Assembly (NCBI GenBank): GCA_963921825.1
Contig: OY997596.1
Location: 14,079,001 to 14,143,000, forward strand
Length of the DNA: 64,000 nt
Source of the DNA: Erodium maritimum
Taxonomy: Eukaryota > Streptophyta > Magnoliopsida > Geraniales > Geraniaceae
Direction: 5' to 3'
The position numbers were made by a program, and so were the translations under genes. This document shows positions 35,537 to 45,900 of the stretch, piece after piece; the first letter of the stretch is position 1, and each line of letters opens with the position of its first letter. The notes beneath the pieces were generated by a model. The model did no database searches and was not told where the DNA came from. It saw only the letters and a list, made by a program, of their open reading frames with translations.

Positions 35537-37092
35537 TTGATCTACAATAGATAAAATTCAATCAGTAAACTGAATAAATTTTATGAAGATCAAGCTTAAA
35601 CACCAACAATCAATTCTAAACCTTTAGAATTTGAAACCAAGATCCTTGATTCACTCGATTAAGCTGAACTAATGCTCACCACTTAATCGAGCTATGTAGG
35701 TAGGACTCCATCCAATCACATCCAATGTGACTCCTGGCTAGGGTATGTACTTATGTACACGACTTACCCTATCTGTTACCCTAGCTCAACCTCAGGCTGA
35801 GAATCGTAGTCGGGTCCACCAATTTTCAACTATGGCTCGTCACTATGTAGGTGCTCCGCTAATGCGCACGACACCCACATATGTCGTCCAAACCTACTAC
35901 CCCGCTTCCCCATGGATGCTCCGCTAATGCGCACGACACCCATAGGACGGGGAGGTAGTAAGGTGTTGATGATTGGGAGGTATCGGACATCACCCGCTTT
36001 TACTTGTCCAGTTGTGTTCAAAACTTTGGCACATCCTAGATGCGATGAGCACATCAACTACATTCCAAATGCAATGATGCCTCAAATTACATCCAATGTA
36101 ATTCTTCCTTTGAACCCTTCAACTACATCCAATGCAATGACGGTTCTAAGGGTTCACACACAAGGATTAAAATTCCAATTTTATCTTTGCATGTGAGGTG
36201 ATATGCTCGGTAAATAAAGTTAAACATGCAATTCTAAAACACATAGAATTAATCATGCATAAACTAAACCAAGCATAAAGCGATAAATGTGCACATAATA
36301 GCCCCCTAAACTAACTCCCACTAGCTTCTTGAGCTCCACCGACTCCAAGCCGATGCCAACACCCGAAAAGCCACCAAATGACCTTTTCGCCCTTTCTTCG
36401 TCTTGAGTAAAATATTACAATTTAATACACGACTCGCAGGTCGGGAATAAATAAATATTACAAACAAGTGGTTCGACGACCACACCTTGAAAGAAAAATT
36501 ACACGCTAACTCTAACGGCTCGCAGGCCGTGAAAAACGATAAATAATTAAATCGAGCTCGGGGCTATTATGTACACCATGCCAACATCACATCACACATC
36601 GTGTTATCAAACAAGCATGTTATCAAACATCATGTGATTTTCCGGTTTTAATTAATAGCCAAGTTTCGAAATTTTTTGATGCTCGGTTTATCGAAACCGT
36701 TCAAAAATGAAACTTTTGAACATTTGATCTTCGAGTTCATCATGACGGTTCCAAACTCGTCATAACTAACAAAACGGTTTAGCCTTGGCATATCAACCAT
36801 CCAATGGTCATGCTTGGCCTAGCTCCGTCCAACGGAGCCCCGTTCGGTCCCGGTTTCGGCTCCCCGAGAGTCCCGCTCCCGAGACCCGAAAAATCAAATT
36901 TTTTTCAAAATTTCCAGATTTGAAATAATTTTCAAAAAATCATTTTACATGTATTAAATCCATAAACAATAATTTAAAACATGTTATCAAACAATTTAGC
37001 AAAACAACATGCCAAAAACGAAACTTTCAAGCAAAACCGAAACTTTGAACACCGTCTTGTGAATCCCGAAGGTAGCACGGCTCTGATACCAC

Positions 37093-38780
37093 TGTTGGGT
37101 CTCTTGGTAGGGTTGGAGATGAACCAACTCGCAGCGGAAAATCAATGAAAACCAAGAGACAATTAGAACCATGAAACAACTAACAAAGAATGGATTAACA
37201 AGAGAAAAATTCAGCACTAGTTCTTACCAAAACAAGAACACCGGTTAACGAATGATTGGCTTGAGTCTCCAAGACGCCTACGTATCCACATGGGAATCAA
37301 AGCCACGTAGTTCTTCTCTTTGAGGACTCAAGAACACAAAAATGGAGGAGGAAACTAGCCAAACCCGAAATGGCCATGGAAGAGGGAGAGAAAATGTGTT
37401 TCCTATTCTTGTCTTGTGTTTGTTATGTTGAAAAAAGATGACTTAAACATAACAAAACCCATACTTGTCCAACTAAAGGCATGGGACAAGTATGGTGTCA
37501 AGTAAGGTGTAAATAGGACAAAGTATGGCAAGACAAGATTGGGTTAGGTGGTGAATCACCAACACCTTAATCCTTGTCTTGCTTACTTAGTACTAATTAA
37601 TCAAGACTTGATTAATTAGTTCCATGGGCCTTGGTTGCATGGGCCTTTCATGGGCTTCTTGGAACATGGCCCGTGACCATTTCCAACGAGGTCCCGTGAT
37701 TCGCTCATCGCCTCCATGCCTTCCATACCGGAAATGTCCAACATTATCCGACGCGATCAATCCCAAGACTCCAAGCCTTGTCTCGATCCGTAAAGTCCTA
37801 TTCACTTACGGGCACATGACCCAAAACCCAGTTTTGGTCATGTCCCGAGACAACTCCCTTTTGGCCATTCTCCATAAATGTGTCAATGAGTTTCATCCTC
37901 CGGTGTGACCCTTAGGTTTATGCATGTCAATAGATCAACGTAAAATCCCATTTTACTTGATCCTATTTAAGTGGCAACTAACGAGACTTTAGTATTGCCT
38001 GACACTACATAACGAATCGACCCTGTCGATTCTAACCTTTCCGTCGTCCCTGTCATTATCCTTTTATCTCCGATATCCTGATTGAGATAAGGCATAGAGC
38101 CGTCATCCTTATTATTCTCAATCACCGTTCCTTGATATGTGAGATGACTGAAGATATGATACCCAGTATCATGTGCATGGCCATGCTATTCTTCCAGTCA
38201 CTCTCGATCAAGTGGCCGAGAACCGATATCTTTCCCATACCTTAGTATGAGGGATAAATCCCTTAACCGTCTTTCGTGTCACTCATGTAGCCCGTCCTCA
38301 AGCCAATCCTGGCCGTTATGGAAGCCCTGTTACAGACAACGTTAGGCTCAGGTCAAACTCAGTTGTTGACTACATAGCGATCACAAAGACTCCTTGGTCT
38401 AAGGATACATGACAAGCTACAACACTGAATATGTTCATGACTTAATCTATGGCACATATTCAGGGCGGGTCGTCCAATATCATGTCCCACATGATATCTA
38501 TGATCAGACTTCGGAATCCCATTCCAATGACTAACAGAACGTAAGCCATAAAGAGCCATCTTTCATACTAGTCGCTTCTAGTGAAGCTTTGTTGACTAGG
38601 GACCCATCGAGTGTGATCTATCTCGATCTATGGTTCTATTCGCATGGTGGGCATAGATCAGAGCACACATCGATATATTACTCCAACACATAAGTAATAT
38701 AAAGCCGCTTTAATTTTATTGCTAACGATGATATATACATTTGGACATTTAGGATTGAACTACGGGCACTAAGACTAACA
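37093..38780 (-). repeat. Copia LTR (5' LTR in element orientation)
   Basis: 1,688 bp; same ends and sequence as 30319-32006. It is adjacent to the primer-binding-site complement ctctgataccac (37081-37092). Confidence 0.92.
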
Positions 38781-38785
38781 TGGCA

Positions 38786-39600
38786 TACACTCGAAATCAA
38801 TACCTATTACACAGATAAATTATTTTATAACCAATACATTAAATTAAATTTTAATGATGCTAATAACAATATTATCATCGCCAAACAGTGGATGAAAATC
38901 GCAAATGGTGTATGTGGGCCCAGGTCGACGAAGTGCCATTGGTGCATACTTCGCTCCAAAGTCTCAAATACACTCCTTCCTTAGATGTTTGATGGAGGTA
39001 TACCCCCATGGGTAGTTGTTGAACATTTCCAGGTTATCCACTAACCCCATTGACTGTTCATCGATCTGTTTATCTTTTTTTTGTGTTCGATAGCAATGCA
39101 TCAACGACGAAAATCAGCTAAGCCACTTTGCATATCTACATATGGCTCGTTCCTCCAATTCCTCGATCTCAACCGGTTCACCACAAGCTCCTTAAACTTT
39201 TTCTTCAAGTGCACCACTGTCTGGAAAATATTACTTAACAGATATTCTAGACTCACATTGTCTGACCAGCGATTCATATGTAGGGTTAAATGTTGAGCAA
39301 TTCAACACCGTGATCAATGTGTATTCCTCAAGGGACAACCTGATCGGTGTCCCATTCATCACGAACCACATCTTGCAGGATCTTCTCAACTTTGTACTCC
39401 TAACTATGAGGGACCACGCAAGGTTGTTGGAGTGAGTAAACTTCTCTTGTAACTTCGTGAACCTCTTGAATGAATCCTCTTTTAATGCTTCAACTGTGGG
39501 CATGTCATCTTTCAAGGAGTCGCTCAGTTCTTCCAGCATTCTGTACCCATACCTCATGGTGACACGACAATTGAAAAACTAATCTTCTTGGATTTCGTTT
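38786..39600 (-). pseudogene. DUF1985 relic, upstream part of the DUF1985/Ulp1 transposon gene
   Basis: The minus-strand ORF 39231-39557 contains LKEDSFKRFTKLQEKFTHSN and, further on, MWFVMNGTPIRLSLEEYTLI with GLNC-like spacing (VLNCSTFNP). This is the pattern of plant DUF1985 proteins (FVVNGKPIRFSL.EF.L.TGL.C). A following frame at about 38.8-39.06 kb gives VDNLEMFNNYPWGYTSIKHL, matching the domain's later FN.YPWG segment. Stops interrupt it, and the Copia element at 30319-38780 separates it from the rest. Confidence 0.6.
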
Positions 39601-39716
39601 CTAGTCGTGCAAACCTCTACGGTATTTCGGAGGGAGTTGCACTAGGTACCGAACATGAATCACTAGCTATAGAAAGTACGAGCTGTATTTGATCTGCCAT
39701 TGTCTGTAGTAGTAAT

Positions 39717-41576
39717 AGAACAATTACTAGTGTGTAGCTTGATTAGTAATGTCTCTCCCAAAACCTCCCGACCCCTCTCTCCCAAAGCCGTTGGTCTCCG
39801 GCCACTCTTCTCCCATCCCTTCCTCCCGCATGTTTGTATGTAACCTTCCTACGAACTTCTCGCAAATCATCTCACTGCGCTCTTCAAAGTCTTCGGCCCT
39901 ATTACTCGTGCCTTCCTCCCGACCTCTCTCACCAGCTCCGGAAAGAGATACGGGTTCGTATTCTTCGCCAGCTCCACTGTGGCTTCCGAGGCGATCTCCT
40001 CTCGCCATCGCTCCTCGCTAGGCTCCGAGCGTTTGATCGTCGACTTTTGCAAGAGCCCCCAACGTTGGGTTGCTCGCTCTTCGCCTTCTGTGCCGCCTGT
40101 CCCTCGGCCTGCATCCTCAGCCCATCGTTCTTTCAAGGAAGTGGTCGCTGGTGCCTCTGCTCCTCCTCCTCCTCACGCCCCCATGTCTCCGGAGCCGTAC
40201 TCACTTGCTCGTGCTCTCCCAACCCGCTGAAAGCTTCTCTTCTCCGATCTGCTGTTATCGGAGTGGCTCGTGTAAGCTGCTCGGCCTCCTCGCTTCAAGC
40301 TGACCTCCCATCTTCGCTGATTGGCCTCGTCAATTTTCACGAGCTTGGAGGCAGGGCTTTCCTAATCAGCTTCATTTCTCCAGAAGCCTTTCAATCAGCT
40401 GAAGCCTCGGCCTGGATTGAGTTCCGACCTCTCTTCTCCGATTTTTTCTCAGACCTTTGCTCGATTTTTGATGGTTGCAGCTTCAGATGGATTTCGATGG
40501 TCGGAATCCCCCTCTCCGGCTGGTCGTCGAACTCCATCCGCAGCATAGCCTCTTCGGTCGGAACTGTCATTATCGTACATCAGTGCTCCTCCTCATTCTC
40601 TCGCATGGATCAAGCTTTCGCCCTCATCTTCTCTCGCAACCTGGACCCGATTGCTATGTCTGTTAACCTTTTAATTGATGGCTCTAACTACATGGTCAAG
40701 GTCTCTGAAATCGCGTCCCATCTCGTCCCCATCTCCGAGCTTGATTTTATTGCCGATGTGGAGGTTGATTCAGGACTTGATCCTGAAGATTTAGAGGACG
40801 GCGAAGTGAGGTTAGATGTCACTTCCGCTTCGCCGCTGCCACGCGCGTCTGATTGGCCGTCCTTGGGCCGTCAAAACCCTCAACCCCGACCTCCTCTCCC
40901 CGCCGTGACCGGAATCGGACATCGGAACCCTACTTTGCCCACGCCTCTTCGACTTCTCCGCGTGACATCCCTGTGCACGCCGCTTCAGTTTCTGATATTT
41001 CGAGTCCCAAGGCTCCTCGTAAAGTTACCCCTTCTGTTTCGAGAAGCTCATCCGAGTCTGAGTCTGGGCCGCTGGCGCTATATGCTCCTCCTTTCTCGGG
41101 CCCGTTTTCTTCATCTGCTCTCAGGCCCAGTAACTCCTCCTTGGGTCTCAAGTCTCTAGCCCAAGAATCTGGCCAGCAGTTCTCCTCTTTTATTGCTGCC
41201 ATTGCTTCTCCTTTGAGCGGCCCGGCTTCGAGTCCTTCTCGTCCCAAAAAGAAACACAAGCGGATTCGGAATGGTCGCCAGAACTCGCTCGCTCTCTTAA
41301 AGATGTTAGTCCCTCCCGCTCTCTCTGCAAGAAGTCCGAGGCCAAACGTGTTTGGGCCCTTTGCAAATCGATGGGTTTCACCTCTTCGGTTAACGATAAG
41401 GATACCATCAAGATGTTCAAGGATCTCGGTTAATTTTTGCCTCTGTTTTTTCTTTTTCTCTTCCTCTCATGCTCTTCTTCCTTTGATTGTAATTCTCCTT
41501 TTGGAGTGTATTGTTTGGTGGAATAAAATCCGTTGTTTTTGTTGATAAAAAAAATAATAAAAAAGAACAATTACTA
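39717..41576 (+). mobile_element. ORF1-only non-LTR retroelement, copy 2 (frameshifted)
   Basis: The element spans 39730-41563 (1.83 kb) with a perfect 13-bp target duplication, agaacaattacta, at 39717-39729 and 41564-41576. The 5' UTR is only about 20 bp before the ATG at 39749. The 3' UTR follows the ORF end and closes gtggaataaaatccgttg...gttgataaaaaaa. The encoded protein is close to copy 1, but at least two frameshifts break it: one inside the RRM near 39.86 kb, one or more near 40.85-40.95 kb. No endonuclease or reverse transcriptase region exists between ORF end and tail. Confidence 0.88.
39749..41434 (+). pseudogene. RRM/DUF4283-like ORF1 protein of copy 2
   Basis: It starts [14 protein letters not shown] with RNP2 MFVCNLP, then shifts frame. 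The frame at 39834-41159 carries the core [20 protein letters not shown] and [17 protein letters not shown]. The frame at 40853-41545 carries the Ser-rich tail and the basic KKKHKRIRNGR motif. Over these parts it is clearly similar to the intact 567-residue copy at 43633. Confidence 0.75.
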
Positions 41577-41763
41577 AATGCAAAATATATAACTTAAATG
41601 ATAATTTAAACCTACTTAAACAGTGTTACTCGTCGATAGGCGAATAAATCTCGCCGATCGATTGACAAAGAGTTTTGATAACGCCTTTTCGGCGCTGAAT
41701 GGGGCCATGTGGCGGAGGTCTGAAACTTGCAAGAGAAGAACCAAAATGCAGTTGTTTGGCATC

Positions 41764-42250
41764 ATTCCACCGCCGACTGGCCCAAATGACGAGGATTTGG
41801 TCCTTCTCCGAAAAGGGGCCAAAACCCCGTCGTTTTGTTCCATTCGGTGTCGGAATGACCCCAAACGATGGGGCGTTGGTCCTTCTCTGGCAAGGGGCCA
41901 AAACGATGTCGTTTGGTCCCATTCGGCGACGGAATGACCCCAAACGACGGGGCGTTGGTCCTTCTTTGTCAAGGGGTCAAAAGGTCGTCGTTTGGTCCCA
42001 TTCGGTGGCATAATGACACCTAACGACATGGCTTTGGTCTTTCCCCAATAAGGGACAAAATCTCCGCCGTTTGGCCCCATTCGGGACTATATAACCCAAA
42101 ACACCGGGGATTTGTTCCTTCTCCGAAAAGGGTCCAAAAACCCATCATTTGCCCCCAATCCTCCGCCGATTGGTAGCCAAATGACAGGGATTTGGTCCGT
42201 CTCTGGAAAGGGCCCAAAACCCCATCGTTTGGCCCCATTCGGCTGAGGAT
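41764..42250. repeat. Tandem array of about 79-bp units upstream of PDC
   Basis: About six diverged units contain ccaaacgacggggcgttggt, ccttctctggcaaggggcc and gtttggtcccattcgg. Two neighbouring unit starts (41852 and 41931, ggaatgacccc) are exactly 79 bp apart. ORFs across it on both strands (104-154 codons) are repeat shadows. It ends about 480 bp before the PDC TATA box. Confidence 0.75.
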
Positions 42251-42731
42251 TGGGGGCCATTTAGCTTAAGTAACATGACCTCACCTCCAACAAATGGAGA
42301 TTTCTCCTTACCGACAATGGAGTTTCTCCTTCCCAACAATGGTGAGTAGGGTATCAGGTTTAAAAAGAAACCTAGATATGTTTTATAGAGAGATAGCACA
42401 AGCTAGTTCAAGGTTTTGCACCTTGATAGTGTGAAATAGAAGCTCGTTTCGAAGGAAAGAGAGCACGTCGTTTTCGTTGACGTTGCCGTTGATCGGTTTT
42501 GCAAGAGAGGAAAAGAGAGCGAGTAAGAGAGGGATGGGTTTGGTTTTGATTTGAAACGTTCTTAAAAAAAAGGTGGGACGGGAGGAAGATGAAAAGTGAA
42601 GGAGTAAGAGTTAAAATGGTAGGGTATTTTTGACATTTCTATATTTTTGATTTAATGAAAAACTGAAAGACAGAGTACCCTCCAAAATGAATTAGCGCAA
42701 AAAGCTTTCCGCACAATTTCAGCTATTCTAT

Positions 42732-42739
42732 TATAAAAG
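42732..42739 (+). promoter_or_regulatory. TATA box of the PDC gene
   Basis: tataaaag lies in a typical setting about 245 bp before the PDC start codon. Transcription would start near 42,765, downstream of the in-frame ATG at 42742. This supports translation from 42985. Confidence 0.6.
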
Positions 42740-42745
42740 CATTGC

Positions 42746-42984
42746 TCTCTAACACAACATTATCACCAACAACGCTTCCAACATTTTCATACCCAAATTG
42801 GGAAATGTCGATTTTGTCACTGATCGGACGGTCACTCCCGGTTCACAGACATCCCCTAGAATTCTTCTTGCCCACTCATAGCCTCCGACAAAGGCACTGC
42901 TCTCACTCACACAACAGAATCACAACGCTTCCAATGTTTTCTAACCCAAATCGGTATCTTTCCTCTCGGGTTCCGTGTGCTTCC
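42746..42984 (+). other. PDC 5' UTR with internal duplication
   Basis: Two related stretches about 153 bp apart (landmark caacgcttcca at 42770 and 42923, followed by ttttc-taacccaaat(t/c)gg) indicate a small diverged duplication in the leader or promoter. Transcript ends are inferred. Confidence 0.45.
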
Positions 42985-45900
42985 ATGGACACTCAGAATG
43001 GAGCTCTCGACCTTTGTAAGCCCGCTTGCAACAGCGTCGGCTCCCTTACCAACGGCGTCGTCTCTCCGGTTCAGAGCTCCATCCCCATCTCCGCCACCCT
43101 CGGCAGCCACCTGGCTCGCCGCCTCGTCCAGGTCGGCGTCAGCGATGTCTTCAGCGTTCCCGGAGACTTCAACCTCACGCTTCTCGACCACCTCATCGCC
43201 GAGCCCGGCCTCACCAACATCGGCTGCTGCAACGAGCTCAATGCTGGCTATGCTGCGGACGGCTACGCCCGCTCTCGCGGTGTCGGGGCCTGCGTCGTCA
43301 CTTTCACCGTTGGTGGGCTGAGCGTGCTCAACGCCATTGCTGGTGCGTACAGTGAGAACCTCCCGATCATCTGCATTGTTGGAGGTCCCAACTCCAACGA
43401 TTTTGGAACCAACCGAATCCTTCATCACACCATTGGCTTGCCCGATTTCATCCAAGAGCTCAGGTGCTTTCAGACTGTTACTTGCCACCAGGTAATGATG
43501 GGTCCTTTCGATTCCATTTATTTTGTCAACCCATTGATCCAATCTGATTATAGATATGATGATTTGCTGATTGTGAGTTTCTTTCCTCTATTCAATTTGG
43601 GCATCCCTATCAACCCTCATCAGTGAAAGAGAATGTCTCTCCCAAAACCTCCCGACCTCTCTCCCTCAAACCCCTCGGCCTCCAGCCACTCTTCCCTCAC
43701 TCCTTCCTCCCGCCTGTTTGTTTGCAACCTCCCTTCGGACTTCACCGCCGATCACCTCTTTGCGCTCTTCAAAGTCTTCGGCCCCATAAACCGAGCTTTC
43801 ACCCCGACCTCTCTCACCAGCTCCGGGAAGAAATATGGTTTTGTCTTCTTCGCCTCCTCCGATTCTGCCTCCGAGGCGATCTCCTCTCTCCATCGTACCG
43901 CGCTGGGGTCTGAGCGTTTGATCGTCAACTTCTGCAAGGGCCCCCAGCGTAGTGCTGGTCGCTCTCCATCCTCTACGCCCCCTTTTCTCCAGCCAACACC
44001 CACAGTCCATCGTTCCTTCAAGGACGTGATCGTTGGATCGGGTGCCCCTTCTCCTCCTCCTCCTCCAGGCCCCCCTCACTCTAGCGCCGCTCACACATGC
44101 TCGGGCTCTCCCAATCCTCTGAAAGCTTCTCTACTCCGATCTGCAGTTATTGGTGTGGCTCGTGTTAGCTGCTCGGCCTCCTCACTCCAAGCTGACCTCC
44201 CTTCCTCGCTGCAAGGCCTCGTCAATCTTCACGAGCTCGGGGGCAGGGCTTTCTTCATCTGCTTCAACTCTCAAGAAGCCCTTAAATCTGCTGAAGACTC
44301 GGTGTGGTCTGAGCTCCGACCCCTCTTCTCCGACTTTTTCTCGGACCTCTGCTCGGTTTTTGATGGCGGTAGCTTCAGATGGATCTCGATGGTCGGAATC
44401 CCCCTCTCCGGCTGGTCGCTGAACTCCATTCACAACATAGCCTCGATGGCCGGTACTGTCATCGCCGTGCATCAGTGTTCCTCCTCCTTCTCTCGCATGG
44501 ATCAAGCTTTCGCCCTCATCTTCTCTCGCAATCTGGACCCGGTTTCCGTCTCTGTTAACCTAGTGGTTGATGGCTCTAATTACTTGGTTGGAGTCTCTGA
44601 AATCGCTTCCCATCTCGTCCCCGTCGCTGAGTTTGATTCCATCGCCGTTTTTGAGGATGACTCAGCGCTTGATCCTGAAGATTTCGAGGAGGGCGAAGTG
44701 AGGTTTGACTCCGATCCCCCTTCCCCGTTGCCCCACGCGTCTGATTGGCCGACCTTGGGGCTTGCTAAGCCCCTAACCTCGACCGGTTCTCCTCGCCGTG
44801 GCCGGAATTTTCCATCGGAACCTTTCCTAGCCCGTGCCTCCTCGACTTCACCGCGCGCCAACCCCGAGCTCGCCCTTTCAGTTCCCGATGCTTTGGGTCC
44901 CGAGGCATCTCGTAAAGCCTCCCCTTTTGTTTCGAGAACCTCAACCGACCCCGAATCTGAGTCTGGGCCGCTCGCTTTGGACACCTCAGCAGTTTCGGGC
45001 CCGGTTTTTTCAGTTTCCCTCAGGCCCAGTATCATCTCCAATGGCCCCAAGCCTAAAGCCCAAGAGCCTGGTCAGCAGTTCTTCTCCTCTTTCATTGCTG
45101 ACATTGCTTCCCCCTTGGGCGGCCCGGTTTCGAGCCCATCTCGCTCCAAAAAGAAACACAAGCGGATTAAAAATGGTCGCCTGAAGCTCGCTCGTGCTCT
45201 TAAAGATGTTAGTCCCTCCCGTTCTCTCCGCAAGAAGTCCGAGGCCAAACGTGCTTGGGCCCTTTGCAAATCGATGGGTTTCACCTCTTCGTGTAGCGAT
45301 AAGGATACCATCAAGTTGTTCAAAGATCTCGGTTAATTCTGTTATCTTTTTTCTTTTTCTCTCGCTCTTCTGCCTCCGATTGTAATTCTCCTTTTGGAGT
45401 GTATTGTTTGGTGGAATAAAATCCGTTTTTTTTGCTGATCAAAAAAAAAAATTGGGCATCCCTTTCAGTAGAATATTATGGATTTTTGTTCATGATCTAA
45501 TGCTGTGGCTAATACCCTTGGTGGGCTCTGTTTAGATTTAGTATGATATGCATTCATTTGGTTCATACTGATAGGCTGTGGTGAATAACTTGGAGGATGC
45601 TCATGAAATGATTGATACTGCAATATCAACTGCGTTGAAAGAGAGCAAGCCTGTGTACATCAGCATTGCCTGCAACTTGGCTGGCATTCCTCATCCTACC
45701 TTCAGCCGTGACCCTGTTCCGTTATCACTCAATCCCAAGTAACTTACCTCATCTCTAGTGATTCAGAATATGATTCATGATTGATTCTGTTCTAATTATG
45801 TGGGTTTCACGATACAGATTGAGTAATAAACTCGGTTTGGAGGCAGCAGTGGAGGCAGCTGCTGAGTTCCTGAACAAAGCTGTGAAGCCAGTCCTGGTGG

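Larger units (their letters stand above)
30314..38785 (-). mobile_element. Copia LTR retrotransposon with near-identical LTRs, coding region broken
   Basis: The element spans 30319-38780 (8.46 kb). LTRs 30319-32006 and 37093-38780 are both 1,688 bp and look identical throughout by eye, so the insertion is very recent. A perfect 5-bp target duplication tggca lies at 30314-30318 and 38781-38785. Read on the minus strand: primer-binding site gtggtatcagag (37081-37092), gag near 35.5 kb, zinc-knuckle and protease region at 34.4-35.2 kb, integrase about 33.7-34.4 kb, reverse transcriptase 32.66-33.6 kb, RNase H near 32.2-32.35 kb, polypurine tract gggcaagtgggag next to the left LTR. The coding region is clearly broken, with at least half a dozen interruptions. 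It sits inside the DUF1985/Ulp1 gene relic. Confidence 0.93.

Noticed and set aside
42742-42984. 81-codon in-frame N-terminal extension of PDC from the ATG at 42742
   Set aside because: The TATA box at 42732-42739 places the transcript start after this ATG, and [16 protein letters not shown] at 42985 is the usual plant PDC start.
42907-43542. 211-codon antisense ORF across PDC exon 1
   Set aside because: It is a shadow of GC-rich PDC coding sequence without domain or splice support.
43666-44094. Antisense and alternate-frame ORFs over the retroelement ORF1 (also at 44182-44505, 44580-45050, 45072-45323 and at 39.7-41.4 kb)
   Set aside because: They mirror the Ser/Pro-rich sense coding sequence and have no conserved motifs.
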